Part shown: positions 55,066 through 64,000 of the stretch, piece by piece | How the letters are laid out: each line of letters starts with the position of its first letter | How positions within the stretch are numbered: position 1 is the stretch's first letter | Assembly: GCF_900100875.1 (NCBI RefSeq) | Contig: NZ_FNKQ01000001.1 | Coordinates: 992,001 to 1,056,000 of the forward strand | Length of the DNA stretch: 64,000 bases | Source: Halopelagius longus | Lineage (GTDB): Archaea > Halobacteriota > Halobacteria > Halobacteriales > Haloferacaceae | Direction of reading: 5' to 3' | Translations under genes and position numbers: made by a program | The notes under the pieces: model-generated | Database searches by the model: none | The model's input: the letters and a program-made list of their open reading frames with translations, nothing else | What the model was told of the DNA's origin: nothing

Positions 55066-56064
55066 ATGACGGAGACGCTGTTTCTGACGAGCGACGACGT
55101 CGCCGGACTCGCAACGCCCGCTGAGTTCGTCGACGCCGTCCGCGATGGGTACCGTCAGCGAGGGGAAGGCGCGCCCGCGGAACCCCGGACGAAACTGACG
55201 AACGCCGACCCGCCGGGCTTTCTGACGACGTACGCCGCCGTCCTCCCGGAGACGGGGGCTATGGGCGGGTACACCTACTCGGCGGGGTTCGGTGCGAAGG
55301 ACGCGTGGTTCATGACGCCGCTCTTCGACGCCGAGTCGGGCGAACCGCTGGCGCTCATCGACGGGGCGAGCATGAACCCCTTCAAGACGGGCGCGGCGGG
55401 GGCCGTCGGCGTGGACGCACTCGCCCGCGAGGACGCCTCCTCGATAGCGCTCATCGGAAGCGGGTCGCAGGCCCGCGGCCAACTCCGCGCGGCGGTCACC
55501 GTCAGAGACGTAGACACCGTCCGGGTGTACTCGCCGACGAAAGAGAGTAGAGAGGAGTTCGCCGACGAGATGGACCGGACGCTCGACGCCAGCGTCGCCG
55601 CCGTCGCCTCGTCGGCCGCGGCGGTCGAAGGCGCGGACATCGTCATCACCGCGACGAAGGCGTCGGAACCGGTGTTCGACGGCGACAACCTCGAACCCGG
55701 CGCGCACGTCACGGCGGTGGGACAGTACAACCCGAAGAAGCGCGAACTCGACACAGAGACCATCCGGAAGGCGACGTACGTCCCCGACCTGCGGGACCGC
55801 GTCACGCAGGACGCCGGGTCGTTCCTGCACGCGATGGAGGAGGGCGTCGTAGACGAAGGCCACGTCCACGCCGAACTCGGCGACGTCGTCGCGGGGGCCG
55901 AACCGGGCCGCACGGACGACGACGAGATAACCGTCTTCGATAGCGGCGGTACCGGCATCGAAACCGTCGCCGGAGCGTACCTCCTCTACGAGAAAGCCGT
56001 CGAAGAGGGCCTCGGGACGACCATCGACTTCTCGCCCGCCAGCGAATCGCTCACCGGGGAGTAG
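55066..56064 (+). CDS. Ornithine cyclodeaminase/mu-crystallin family protein
   Basis: A 332-aa NAD(P)-dependent enzyme of the OCD family, which includes archaeal alanine dehydrogenase. Signatures: a substrate-binding start (TSDDVAGLATPAEFVDAVRD), the Lys in EPRTKLTN, SMNPFKTGAAGAVG, the Rossmann IALIGSGSQARGQLRAA and AVGQYNPKKRELDTETIRKA. It could be an alanine dehydrogenase, ornithine cyclodeaminase or imine reductase; sequence alone does not decide. Confidence 0.85.
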   Translation: MTETLFLTSDDVAGLATPAEFVDAVRDGYRQRGEGAPAEPRTKLTNADPPGFLTTYAAVLPETGAMGGYTYSAGFGAKDAWFMTPLFDAESGEPLALIDGASMNPFKTGAAGAVGVDALAREDASSIALIGSGSQARGQLRAAVTVRDVDTVRVYSPTKESREEFADEMDRTLDASVAAVASSAAAVEGADIVITATKASEPVFDGDNLEPGAHVTAVGQYNPKKRELDTETIRKATYVPDLRDRVTQDAGSFLHAMEEGVVDEGHVHAELGDVVAGAEPGRTDDDEITVFDSGGTGIETVAGAYLLYEKAVEEGLGTTIDFSPASESLTGE

Positions 56065-56162
56065 TTCCCCGCTAGGTCGTCTCTGGAGCGACGGACGCGC
56101 CCCCGTGACGAGGCGGACGCCCCTCCGGCAATATTACTGACATAGAGCGGGAAGCGGGAGAC

Positions 56163-56846
56163 GTGACAACTGAGTTATCAGACGGTCCGGAGAGGGGCGG
56201 CTCGCTGAGCCGTACCCTCGGAGAGAGGGGTCGCCAACTGATACTTCTGCTGACACCGCTCGCCCTGGCGGCGTCGCTGTGGTTTCACCCCGCCGCCGGC
56301 GACGACGTCTACGGTAATCTCGGTCCGGTCGTCGATACGTGGCTCGCGGTCCACGTCCTTCTCTTACTGCTGTTCGGTCTGCTCGGAGTCTGTCTCTACG
56401 TGCTCCTGATGGACTTTCGCGGCGTTCTCCCGACGGTCGGCCGAATCGGGGTCGCCGTCTACCTCGTCTTCTACATCGCCTTCGAATCTATCGCCGGCGT
56501 CGCGACGGGAGTGCTCATTCGGGAGGCACACCGCCTCCCTGCGGAACAGCGAGCCGGTATCGAAACGGTCGTCGGCGTCATATACGGGGACCCGGTGAAC
56601 GGCCTCGCGGGGCTGTTTGCCCTCGTCGGCACCGTCGGGTACCTCGTCGCAGTCGTCGCCATAGCCGCCGTCCGGCGGCGAAACGGCGCGCCGGTACTGC
56701 CGCTCCTTCTGCTCGTCGGGTCGAGCGTCGGACTCGCCGCTCACGGGAGTTCGCCGTGGGATTCGATCAGTATCCTGCTGTTCGCCGTCGCCGCCGGATG
56801 GCTCGAAGTGGCTGAGACGCCGACTCGGGCGGCGGTCTCGGGGTGA
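56163..56846 (+). CDS. Haloarchaeal membrane protein, 6 helices
   Basis: A 227-aa protein with about six hydrophobic helices and no clear metal site. It starts with a hydrophilic segment and helix LILLLTPLALAASLWFHP. GTG 56163 is the start. No family is recognised and the neighbours give no clue. Confidence 0.65.
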   Translation: MTTELSDGPERGGSLSRTLGERGRQLILLLTPLALAASLWFHPAAGDDVYGNLGPVVDTWLAVHVLLLLLFGLLGVCLYVLLMDFRGVLPTVGRIGVAVYLVFYIAFESIAGVATGVLIREAHRLPAEQRAGIETVVGVIYGDPVNGLAGLFALVGTVGYLVAVVAIAAVRRRNGAPVLPLLLLVGSSVGLAAHGSSPWDSISILLFAVAAGWLEVAETPTRAAVSG

Positions 56847-56865
56847 ACAGCGACGCCGCCGACGG

Positions 56866-57933
56866 TTACTGAAGCCGATACCTGAGAAGCGCCGCGATGC
56901 CGCCGAGGTTGCTGAGTTGGCGGCCGGGGTCGAACTCGCCGGAGAAGACGGTCACTTCCCCGCCCTGCCGTTCGACGTTCTGGATGACGTCGTTGACGTC
57001 CACGTCCCAGTCGCCCTCGCCCTGCCGTTCCTCGCGGAGGCGTTCGTCCACGACCAGAAGCGTCTCGACGGCCCCGAACTCGGCGGCCTCTTGGACCTCC
57101 TCGATGCCGTAGGCGACCTTCTCGCCCTTGGAGATGCCCGCCATCAGGTCGTCTATCAGGTCCGCCTCCCGGGAGATGCGCGTCTGCGTCTGCACCTCGT
57201 CCACCGCGCCGCGTTTCAGCACCTCGTGGACGCCCCTGTCGCCGACGCCGGCGGTGTCCACGACGGTCATCCGGTCTGCCACGTCCGGGTGGTTCTCTTG
57301 GATGTAGTCGCGGGCGTCCTGCTTCGTGAACCCCGGACCGGCGAGGATGACGGCGTCGACGTCCATCCGGCCGAGGGCCTGCCCGAGTTCGGCGAACAAC
57401 TCCGACCGGGGGCGGGCGTACTCGCCTTTGCCCGTCGGCGCGGTGAAGGAGAAGCGCTCCTCGGTGCCGTACTGCGCGACGGTGTGGATGTGCGCTTCGC
57501 CCTCCTCGACGGTGGCGATGGCCACGTCGGGGTTCTCCGCCGCCTCCTCTGCCTCCTCGATGCGGTCGAGTTGGTCCGGCTTGAAGTGCTTCTCGATGGT
57601 TATCTCGTCGTGTTCCTCGACGTTCAGCGTGTGGTGGTGGCCGAGTTGGTCCTCGCGGGAACAGGAGACGATTTCGCCGCCGACGCGCAGGCGGTTGGCG
57701 AACCGCGCGAACTCCACGTCCTCGACTTCGATGGTGAGAAACAGGTGTTCGCGTTCCCCGCCGGTGTCGCGGAGGTTCTCCTCGTTCCGTTGGATTCGTC
57801 TGGTGGTGTCGCCGGAGACGGAATCGCCCGATTCGAGGACGTGCGAGAGGTGCCAGAGGTCGTCCACGTTCTCGGGGACGAGCGTGATGCGTTCGCGGCC
57901 CTCCTCGCCGCGTCCGCGACTCGAGATTCGCAT
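56866..57933 (-). CDS. pelA: mRNA surveillance protein Pelota
   Basis: A 355-aa Dom34/Pelota rescue factor that, with aRF1/ABCE1-type partners, splits stalled ribosomes. The eRF1-like N-terminal domain has [20 protein letters not shown]; the central domain has [17 protein letters not shown]; the C-terminal domain ends [20 protein letters not shown] and [20 protein letters not shown]. No GGQ is present, as expected for Pelota rather than aRF1. ATG 57933 ([12 protein letters not shown]). Confidence 0.95.
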   Translation of the reverse strand: MRISSRGRGEEGRERITLVPENVDDLWHLSHVLESGDSVSGDTTRRIQRNEENLRDTGGEREHLFLTIEVEDVEFARFANRLRVGGEIVSCSREDQLGHHHTLNVEEHDEITIEKHFKPDQLDRIEEAEEAAENPDVAIATVEEGEAHIHTVAQYGTEERFSFTAPTGKGEYARPRSELFAELGQALGRMDVDAVILAGPGFTKQDARDYIQENHPDVADRMTVVDTAGVGDRGVHEVLKRGAVDEVQTQTRISREADLIDDLMAGISKGEKVAYGIEEVQEAAEFGAVETLLVVDERLREERQGEGDWDVDVNDVIQNVERQGGEVTVFSGEFDPGRQLSNLGGIAALLRYRLQ

Positions 57934-58004
57934 ACGTTCGGGTGCGACGCCCGCGGGTAAGTGTCCTGCTATCCGAGAGAGAACGGCCGACTCGCCCCGC
58001 CCCG

Positions 58005-58703
58005 TCAGAAGGTCGTCTCCGCGACGGCGCGGCGCTTCTTCGCGAGGCCCTTCGAGAACCCCCTGCCGACCAGATAGAACGCTACCACCTGTACGTAGAA
58101 CAGTACGAGCACCCCGACCAGAACCACGGACAGTACGATTCCGAGAGCACCGAGGAGGAGACCGATGACCGCAGCGAGTACCCACGCCGTGAAGTACTCG
58201 GACGTCGTCGTCGCCTCCTTGATCGTCGAGAAATCGAACGCGGAACCCATCGACCCCTCGATGGCGAAGTTGGCGTAAGCGGCGGGGACGATGTACGCGA
58301 CGGCCACAGAGAGGACGACGATGAACAGGACGAACGCCGCCGCGAGGGCACTGTCGACCGCACTCCCGACTGCCGAGGGGGTGGGACCGCCGGAGAGGAG
58401 TTGTTCGCCGAGTCCGAACGCGAACAACGCGACGACGATGGGCACGAGGAAGACGAAGGTGTACGCCAAGTTGATCAAAAGCAGTTTGATACCGTCCACG
58501 ATGAGGGTCACCCAGTCGATGAACGAGGGGGCGGCGGACTCGTCTTTCGCCGACGAACGGAGGACGCGCACGCCGTACCCTTGGAGTATCGCTTGCGGGA
58601 GAATCGGGATGACGAAACTCAGCACCGTCAGAACGCCGCCGATGAGTATCGTGGGGATTCGGTCGTCGCTGTTCAGCGGGTACGAGAGGGCGTGGCGTAA
58701 CAT
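58005..58703 (-). CDS. DUF4013 membrane protein (copy 2)
   Basis: A 232-aa membrane protein with 5-6 helices: [20 protein letters not shown], then [20 protein letters not shown], as is characteristic of DUF4013. Paralogous to the gene just upstream (58774-59490), with the same layout. Unknown function. ATG 58703 is used; the preceding in-frame TTG is unlikely. Confidence 0.85.
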   Translation of the reverse strand: MLRHALSYPLNSDDRIPTILIGGVLTVLSFVIPILPQAILQGYGVRVLRSSAKDESAAPSFIDWVTLIVDGIKLLLINLAYTFVFLVPIVVALFAFGLGEQLLSGGPTPSAVGSAVDSALAAAFVLFIVVLSVAVAYIVPAAYANFAIEGSMGSAFDFSTIKEATTTSEYFTAWVLAAVIGLLLGALGIVLSVVLVGVLVLFYVQVVAFYLVGRGFSKGLAKKRRAVAETTF

Positions 58704-58773
58704 CAACAGAAATGACTCTTCAAACGGGGTTAACTCTTGTCAAAAGATACCGTATCGCTCCGCCGTCCGCCGT

Positions 58774-59490
58774 TCAGATAGCGGGGCGTTCCTCGGGCGT
58801 GCCGCCCGTCTCGCGCAGTTCGATTTCGCGCAGGTCGCCCCACGCGCGTCCGACGAGGTAGTACGCCGCGACGGAGGCGTAGAAGCCGACGAACCCGCCG
58901 ACGACGACGCCGAGGAAGGGCACGACGTTTAACGCGCCCGAGACGAGACTTCCCGCCACGACGATGGCGACTCCGGTCACCCACGCGGTGAAGTACTTCC
59001 CGGAGGTCAACACGGGCCGGAGTTCGCCGAAGCGGAACCCGGCACCGACCTCACCCGTCTCCGCGAAGTTGGCGATGGCCGCGGGAATCGCGTACATCGC
59101 GAGGAGTCCGAGGACGAACAGCGCGAGGACGCCGACGAACAGGGCGACGCCGCCGAGGGCCGCGAGGCCGCCCGAGGGGCCGTTTCCGCCGACGCTGAAG
59201 GTCAGGACGCCCCCGACGATGAGGAGGCCCGCGACGGCGGTGGGGACGATAGCGTAGACGAGGGAGATAGCCGCCGCCTTCAGGCCGTCCATCCCGAGTT
59301 CGCCCCAGTCGTCGAACGACGGGGCGGTTTCGTCGCCGTGCATCGTCGCGCGGATGACGCGAACGAAGTACCCGAGGACGAAGACGACCGGGACGACGAA
59401 GACGCCGAGGAGGGAGAGGATACCGCCGATGAGGACCGTCTCGACCCAGTCTTCGCTGGTGCGCAGGTAGTTGAGTGAATCGCTAATCAT
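58774..59490 (-). CDS. DUF4013 membrane protein (copy 1)
   Basis: A 238-aa DUF4013 protein: LRTSEDWVETVLIGGILSLL, GYFVRVIRATMHGDETAPSF. It is separated from its paralogue by 70 bp, so a tandem duplication is likely. The AT-rich TATA CTATATTTATC on the minus strand near 59625 may drive both. Unknown function. Confidence 0.87.
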   Translation of the reverse strand: MISDSLNYLRTSEDWVETVLIGGILSLLGVFVVPVVFVLGYFVRVIRATMHGDETAPSFDDWGELGMDGLKAAAISLVYAIVPTAVAGLLIVGGVLTFSVGGNGPSGGLAALGGVALFVGVLALFVLGLLAMYAIPAAIANFAETGEVGAGFRFGELRPVLTSGKYFTAWVTGVAIVVAGSLVSGALNVVPFLGVVVGGFVGFYASVAAYYLVGRAWGDLREIELRETGGTPEERPAI

Positions 59491-59691
59491 GGTGTGTCAC
59501 CGAGCGCTCGCGTCGCCCCACGACGGCGTCGCCTCGGCTTCTCGGTCCTGACCGGGACTGCCGCGTTCGACGCTGCGTACTGGGTTTCGTACGCGCTCTG
59601 CCACTCAGATACGCAGTCCGGAGTGATAAATATAGAGCACGAAACGATGAAATAACGGACGATTACGCCGGAGAGCGGCCGGCGGTTCGTC

Positions 59692-61794
59692 TCAGTCCTC
59701 GACTAACTGGCTCCCGCCCGGCGGGAGGAACTCCTGTATCTTGTCGGCGCTCGCTATCTTGCGGACGAAGGAGGTGTCCGCGAAGCGTTCGCGGAACTTC
59801 CGGTAGCACATCATCGCGGCGTCGTTCTGTGCGTACTGGCCGGGCTGGAGTCGGATAGTCGTCTCCGCCCGCCCCTCGATGGCCGACGGCGGCCCGCCGA
59901 TAACGCGCGTCTCGCCCTCGCACTGGACGCCGACGGCCACCTCGGCGGCCACGTCGCGGAAGTACGTCCGGTCGCCGCGGATCACGAACGACCCCTTCTC
60001 GATGTACTCGCCGGACTCGGGCGTCTTCGACACCTGGTCGGGCGACACCATGTAGGCGTCGTCGGCGAAGCGCCCCTCCTTCCAGATGGAGGAGTACGAG
60101 ACGGCGAACTGCGCGGCTTCCTGCTTCGTGGAGTCGGGGAACTCCACCTCCTTCGACGGTTCGGAGGGCCCCGTCGCCTTCACGACGGTGACCGGGCCGC
60201 CGTGGGCCTGCGTGTGGAAGAACAGGTCGTGCTTGTTGGTGTACTTCTTGACTATCTCCTCGTTTTGGTCGGCGTTGCGCCCGCCGATGACGAGGAAGCC
60301 GTCGGAGGTGTGGAACCAGCGGAACCGCTCGTACCAGTACTCCTCGGTTCGGAGCGGTATCGACTCGCGGTTCAGCCAGTCGATGTCGGCGGGTTCCTCC
60401 TCCTCTTCCTCCTCGTCGTCTTCGTCCTCTTGCTCCCACTCGTCGCGGCGGCGCTTCACGTCGGCTAAGTCCTCGCGGGTGTCCTCGATGGCCGCGAGTG
60501 CGCCCTCCTTCTTCTCCTCGATTCGCTTCGCCTCCGTGTACAGGCGGTCGGCGTTCTTCTCGACGCCCGTCGAGACGTCGAGTTCGACCGTCGCGTCCTC
60601 TATCTCGACGGTGACGGTGCCCTCCGCGCCGTCGACGCCTCTGACCGCCTCCGCGGCGGGGATGCCGCGCTCCGCCCCGGATTCGAGCGTCTCGCGTATC
60701 TCGTCCCACGGGACGCCCTCCTCGCGCGCGCCGCGGACCGTCGAAAGCACCTCGTCTACGAGTTCGTAGTTGGCGTAGAGCAGTTCGGCGCGGCGACGTT
60801 CCTGTTGGGCCTGTTCCTCGAAGCCCTCTATCGCGCCCTCCTGCTGTTCGATGATGCGCTGTTTCTTCGCTATCTCCGCCTCGAAGTCCGGGCGGTTGTC
60901 GTTCTCCTCGGGTTCGTCGTCCGAGAGGTCCAAGCGGTGGAAGTACTCGTCTACGGCGTCGTTGAACGTGTCGAACGCCTCGCTGTTCAGTTCCTCGCGT
61001 TCGTGCTCTTCGAGGGGGAACGGCGTCACGTCCACCACGGAGTCGTCCTCGACGTAGAGGCGGGGGTCGAAGTCGCCGGACTTGACCGTCGCGCGCAACT
61101 CCTCCATCGCGCCGTAGACGTCGCGGTACTCGTCGTCGCCCGCCTCCTCGATGGGGATGGTCTTCTCGACGCCCGCGCGCGTGCAGAGTTCCTCGGCGTA
61201 CAGACCGCCGAGGTTCAGTTGCGTCGCCAGCGTCCGCACCACGTCGGTGTCCGACTCCTCCATCTGCCGTTTGAACGCGTCGTAACTCACCGTGAGCGGA
61301 TTCAGCCGCGAGGAGGGGAACTCGTACTGCGCGCCCGGCGCGACGGTCCGCGACTTCAGGCGGACGGTTTCGAGACTCCGGACGACTTCGCCGGTCTCGT
61401 CTAAGACGGCGATGTTGCCCTGTCCGAACAGTTCGGCGACTATCTTCGTGTTCTCGTCGCCGCGTTCGAACTCGAACGTGAGGATGCGGTCGAACTCGTA
61501 CTGTTCGACGCCCGCGAAGTCCGCCCCCGACAGGCGGTTCCGCAGCATCATCGCGAAGTTCGGCGGCCGCCCCGGCGCGTCCGGGACGTTCTCGGGTTTC
61601 GCCGCGTGCGCGCGCTTTATCTCGCCGACTTCGACGAGGAGTTCGACGCGACCCCTGTCGAAGTCGCGCATGCGGAGACGAAGCAGGTCGTCGCCGTACA
61701 GGTAGGCCTTGTCGACCTTCGCGCCCTCGTACCGATTCAGTTCGGTGACGAGGGCCGCGAGGTCGATGCTCGTCAACTCCCGCTTCGGGTCCAT
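59692..61794 (-). CDS. rqcH: Ribosome rescue protein RqcH (NEMF/Rqc2 family)
   Basis: A 700-aa protein that binds stalled 50S subunits and directs C-terminal tailing. It has an N-terminal NFACT-N domain (LTSIDLAALVTELNRYEGAK), a coiled-coil middle (RKRRDEWEQEDEDDEEEEE with a strongly acidic patch at about 470-485), and the NFACT-R core (YWYERFRWFHTSDGFLVIGG and RNADQNEEIVKKY, HTQAHGGPVTVVK). Its acidity in the middle is greater than in bacterial RqcH. ATG 61794. Confidence 0.94.
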   Translation of the reverse strand: MDPKRELTSIDLAALVTELNRYEGAKVDKAYLYGDDLLRLRMRDFDRGRVELLVEVGEIKRAHAAKPENVPDAPGRPPNFAMMLRNRLSGADFAGVEQYEFDRILTFEFERGDENTKIVAELFGQGNIAVLDETGEVVRSLETVRLKSRTVAPGAQYEFPSSRLNPLTVSYDAFKRQMEESDTDVVRTLATQLNLGGLYAEELCTRAGVEKTIPIEEAGDDEYRDVYGAMEELRATVKSGDFDPRLYVEDDSVVDVTPFPLEEHEREELNSEAFDTFNDAVDEYFHRLDLSDDEPEENDNRPDFEAEIAKKQRIIEQQEGAIEGFEEQAQQERRRAELLYANYELVDEVLSTVRGAREEGVPWDEIRETLESGAERGIPAAEAVRGVDGAEGTVTVEIEDATVELDVSTGVEKNADRLYTEAKRIEEKKEGALAAIEDTREDLADVKRRRDEWEQEDEDDEEEEEEEPADIDWLNRESIPLRTEEYWYERFRWFHTSDGFLVIGGRNADQNEEIVKKYTNKHDLFFHTQAHGGPVTVVKATGPSEPSKEVEFPDSTKQEAAQFAVSYSSIWKEGRFADDAYMVSPDQVSKTPESGEYIEKGSFVIRGDRTYFRDVAAEVAVGVQCEGETRVIGGPPSAIEGRAETTIRLQPGQYAQNDAAMMCYRKFRERFADTSFVRKIASADKIQEFLPPGGSQLVED

Positions 61795-61901
61795 GGACTG
61801 GCTTTTCGGCGGCGGGGGAAAAGGGGTGTCGCTTCGGGCGGTCGGATCGCCCCGTATCTCGGTCCGCAACCGTCAGGTGCTCCGACGCGAAACGGGCGGG
61901 C

Positions 61902-62345
61902 ATGAATGAGACGGGCGTGCGCGTCGTGACCACCGACGCGGAACGCGAGGACGCCTTCGCCGTCCGGCGGGACGTGTTCGTCGAGGAACAGGGCGTAGAC
62001 GAGGAACTGGAGTACGACGAGTACGACGAACCCGGAGCGGACGCCACCCACTTCGTCGCCTACGACGACGGCGAAATCGTCGGCGCGGCGCGACTCCGCG
62101 AGGCCGACCCCGGCGTCGGAAAGGTCGAACGCGTCGTCGTCGCCGAACGTCGGCGCGGCGAGGACTGGGGCAAGCGCGTGATGGAGGCCGTAGAGGCGAC
62201 GGCCCGAGAGCAGGGATACGAGAAACTGAAACTCCACGCCCAGACGCGCGTCGAGGGGTTCTACGAGTCGCTGAACTACGAATCGGTCGGCGAGGAGTTC
62301 GTCGAGGCCGACATTCCGCACGTCGAGATGCGAAAACCGCTCTGA
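61902..62345 (+). CDS. GNAT family acetyltransferase (ElaA/YjcF-like)
   Basis: A 147-aa acetyltransferase with FAVRRDVFVEEQGVDEELEY near the N terminus, typical of the ElaA/YjcF group, then VERVVVAERRRGEDWGKRVM (acetyl-CoA P-loop) and GFYESLNYESVGEEFVEADI. Substrate unknown. It is divergent from rqcH. Confidence 0.9.
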   Translation: MNETGVRVVTTDAEREDAFAVRRDVFVEEQGVDEELEYDEYDEPGADATHFVAYDDGEIVGAARLREADPGVGKVERVVVAERRRGEDWGKRVMEAVEATAREQGYEKLKLHAQTRVEGFYESLNYESVGEEFVEADIPHVEMRKPL

Positions 62346-62354
62346 GAACTGCGG

Positions 62355-63572
62355 TCAGTCGTCGATCGTCTTCGACACTCGTTCGCCGTCGCGGTCGGGT
62401 CGTTCCTCGAAGGCCCCCTCCGAGCGTCGGACGCGGAACCCGCCGGTCTCCGCGCGGCCCTGTAGTTCTCGCTGCGGGTAGGGGATCTTGATCCCCTCGC
62501 TGTCGAACGCCGTCTTCACCGCGCGGACGACGGCGGCGCGGGCGCGGGCGCGCCGCGGCGCGGAGGGGTTCTGTATCCAGAACCGGACTTTGAGCCCCAC
62601 GGCCGAGTCGTCGAACGTCGCGGGCAGGACTTTCGGCGAGGGCACCTCCGCGACCATGTCCGCGCCCTCGATCGCCGCCTCCGCGATTTCCTCCGCGCGT
62701 TCGAGGTCGGTTCCGTAGTCCACGCCGACGTCTACGGTCAGGCGGAGTTGGCCCCGGCGCGTCCGGTTCGTCACCGTCGCGTTCGTCACCCGGTCGTTCG
62801 GGAACACGATCTCCTCGCCGTCGAAGTTCCGCAGGCGGGTGTTGACGATGGTGATGTCCGAGACGATGCCCTCCTCGCCGTCTATCTCGACCCAGTCTCC
62901 GATCTCGAACGGCCGGGAGAACATGAGGACGAACCCGGCGATGAGCGACCCGAGCGTCTGTCTGGCGGCCATCCCGACGACGATGCCGAGGAACCCGGCC
63001 CCGACGAGCAGTCCGCCGATTTCGACGCCCCAGACGGCCATCGTGCTGAGACCGACCGTCAACAGGACGACCAGTTGGAGGACGCGGAAGACGATACCCT
63101 CCTGGTGTTCGTTTATCTGCTCGGAGTCGGAGGCGTAGTCTTCGAGCCACGATTCGAGGAGGTCGATGACGACGACGGCGGCGGCCAGAAGCACCAACGT
63201 CACCGCCGCGCGGGCGAGGTACGGCGCCAACGTCGCGAGAATCACCGCGCCGCCGAACGCGACTTCCTCGAACCCCCAGACGACGAGGAGGGCCAGACTC
63301 GTCGCCGCGAGGACGCCGCCCTGCAGGAGGCGGATGACGGCCGTCGGCGGGAACATCCACGTCACCTCGTCTATGACGGCCGGAACGTTCGGGTGCGAAA
63401 TCACCCGTTCGCGGAGTTCCCGCGCCACCCGGGAGACGACTCTGGGCGCGACCAGCAGGCTGGCCAACACCGCCACCGCCAGTAGCGCCGCCGTCGCCGC
63501 CAGACGCGCCTCCGTGGACGCGAACTGCGCCAACGCCGACCGAACCGACGTCAGCCACGTCGAAAGGTTCAC
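62355..63572 (-). CDS. MscS-family mechanosensitive channel
   Basis: A 405-aa channel. Several N-terminal helices lead to the pore helix VEIGGLLVGAGFLGIVVGMA and the beta domain RPFEIGDWVEIDGEEGIVSD, VFPNDRVTNATVTN, with the C-terminal alpha/beta part. Start GTG 63572. It probably protects against hypo-osmotic shock. Confidence 0.9.
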   Translation of the reverse strand: MNLSTWLTSVRSALAQFASTEARLAATAALLAVAVLASLLVAPRVVSRVARELRERVISHPNVPAVIDEVTWMFPPTAVIRLLQGGVLAATSLALLVVWGFEEVAFGGAVILATLAPYLARAAVTLVLLAAAVVVIDLLESWLEDYASDSEQINEHQEGIVFRVLQLVVLLTVGLSTMAVWGVEIGGLLVGAGFLGIVVGMAARQTLGSLIAGFVLMFSRPFEIGDWVEIDGEEGIVSDITIVNTRLRNFDGEEIVFPNDRVTNATVTNRTRRGQLRLTVDVGVDYGTDLERAEEIAEAAIEGADMVAEVPSPKVLPATFDDSAVGLKVRFWIQNPSAPRRARARAAVVRAVKTAFDSEGIKIPYPQRELQGRAETGGFRVRRSEGAFEERPDRDGERVSKTIDD

Positions 63573-63842
63573 GCTTCACACTCCGTTTCGCTGCCGATAC
63601 GTACCGCTTCCCCCGTCCCCTTCATCGTCAGTACTCCTCTTGAGCGGTTACAAAACGTCTACGGTATTACCTTTTTCTGCATAAAGAGACAGTCTCTAGA
63701 AACTACCGATGTTCGGAAATTCTCCGGTCGGACGAGAACGGGCCGCCTCGAAGGCGCGTACTCCACGTTCGCGGTTGCGGTATTTTTCTGCCGGGACTTG
63801 GCGGGAGCGCGTAGCGCCCCGAGAAAAAGCGACGGAACGCTC

Positions 63843-63875
63843 GCTACCCGTCTTAGAGACGCTTCGAGACGTACG
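63843..63875 (-). repeat. Partial duplicate of the elp3 3' end
   Basis: 33 bp with three mismatches to 63929-63961. On the minus strand it still reads SYVSKRL then a stop codon, like the true elp3 tail PYVSKRL. The spacing is 86 bp. Confidence 0.65.
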
Positions 63876-63883
63876 AACCCACT

Positions 63884-63914
63884 TTTTCCGGCCTCACTCC
63901 GCTCGGCCGGAAAA
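63884..63914. terminator. 10-bp perfect inverted repeat with A/T flanks
   Basis: TTTTCCGGCC and GGCCGGAAAA around an 11-nt loop, located just after the elp3 stop. It may end transcription of elp3 or be part of the duplicated unit. Confidence 0.5.
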
Positions 63915-63938
63915 CCTGGTGGAAAAACGCTACCCGTT

Positions 63939-64000
63939 CTACAGACGCTTCGAGACGTACGGGCCGTCTTGGTGGTAGCCGAGTTTGTTCTTGTAGTACT
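63939..64000 (-). CDS. elp3: C terminus of Elp3-like tRNA uridine-34 carboxymethyl synthase (runs off the right edge)
   Basis: The last 19 codons read YYKNKLGYHQDGPYVSKRL then stop. This is the end of the Elp3 acetyltransferase domain (YYRKLGYE.DGPYM.K in homologues). Elp3 is the radical-SAM enzyme that makes wobble-uridine carboxymethyl modifications in archaeal and eukaryal tRNA. Only the tail is in the window, so the assignment rests on this short but characteristic segment. Confidence 0.75.
   Translation of the reverse strand, partial: YYKNKLGYHQDGPYVSKRL

Larger units (their letters stand above)
63573..63938. other. Gene-free region downstream of mscS and elp3
   Basis: 366 bp holding AT-rich promoter-like DNA near 63655-63690, a partial duplication of the elp3 3' end (63843-63875) and the inverted repeat TTTTCCGGCC...GGCCGGAAAA (63884-63914). 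No gene seen. Confidence 0.55.

Overview
The window is haloarchaeal chromosome. The evidence is high G+C, protein sequences rich in Asp and Glu, TATA-box promoters close to start codons, archaeal information genes (FEN-1 with a PCNA-binding tail, Pelota, RqcH, an Elp3 tail), Tat-type lipoprotein signals and many halophile-only families (DUF7344-like, DUF5820, DUF63, TbsP/DUF5821, amphi-Trp). A member of the Haloferacaceae is likely, but the genus cannot be fixed from sequence reading alone.

Positions 1 to 7600 are core metabolism. They hold the start of a succinate dehydrogenase operon (sdhC-sdhD-sdhB, minus strand), a zinc aspartoacylase-like hydrolase facing a RimK-type ATP-grasp ligase fused to a retropepsin-like domain, an AlkA-type glycosylase, an acetoacetate decarboxylase-like protein, and a fused 3-hydroxyacyl-CoA dehydrogenase/enoyl-CoA hydratase.

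Positions 7611 to about 19220 form an integrated element. It begins at an intact tRNA-Glu(UUC), and a 57-bp exact copy of the tRNA 3' part closes it at 19163-19219. It is visibly poorer in G+C than the flanks. It carries a tyrosine integrase, small unknown genes, about 1 kb of AT-rich gene-free DNA with a dispersed 18-bp repeat, a one-polypeptide Type IIG-like restriction-modification enzyme with an 84-aa neighbour, a Tat lipoprotein, a TRAM-like protein and a helical-repeat protein with three C-terminal membrane helices. No replication or transfer gene is seen, so it looks like an integrative defence or cargo island.

Positions 19400 to 34000 return to the chromosome. They include a YdjM-like membrane hydrolase, two DUF7344-like membrane wHTH proteins, DsbB, and a tight four-gene operon prkA-prkA-yeaH-spoVR (a stress kinase module) behind a leader of about 300 nt. 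These are followed by UPF0179, a second aspartoacylase-family enzyme, DUF309, and tRNA-Leu(CAA).

Positions 34000 to 64000 carry regulators (Lrp, TbsP-like, PadR), an orphan YcaO enzyme, the one-carbon genes glyA and folD, a candidate structured RNA near 43553-43645, transporters (AI-2E family, MgtC-like, MFS, MscS), a class III aminotransferase, FEN-1, an ornithine cyclodeaminase-family enzyme, the ribosome-rescue genes pelA and rqcH around two tandem DUF4013 genes, and at the right edge the end of elp3 with a partial duplication of its 3' tail.

The most interesting items are the tRNA-Glu island with its repeat family and uncharacterised cargo, the ATP-grasp/retropepsin/aspartoacylase pair (a possible amino-acid tagging and untagging system), the orphan YcaO enzyme, the candidate RNA at 43553, and the palindromes between the TbsP-like gene and glyA.
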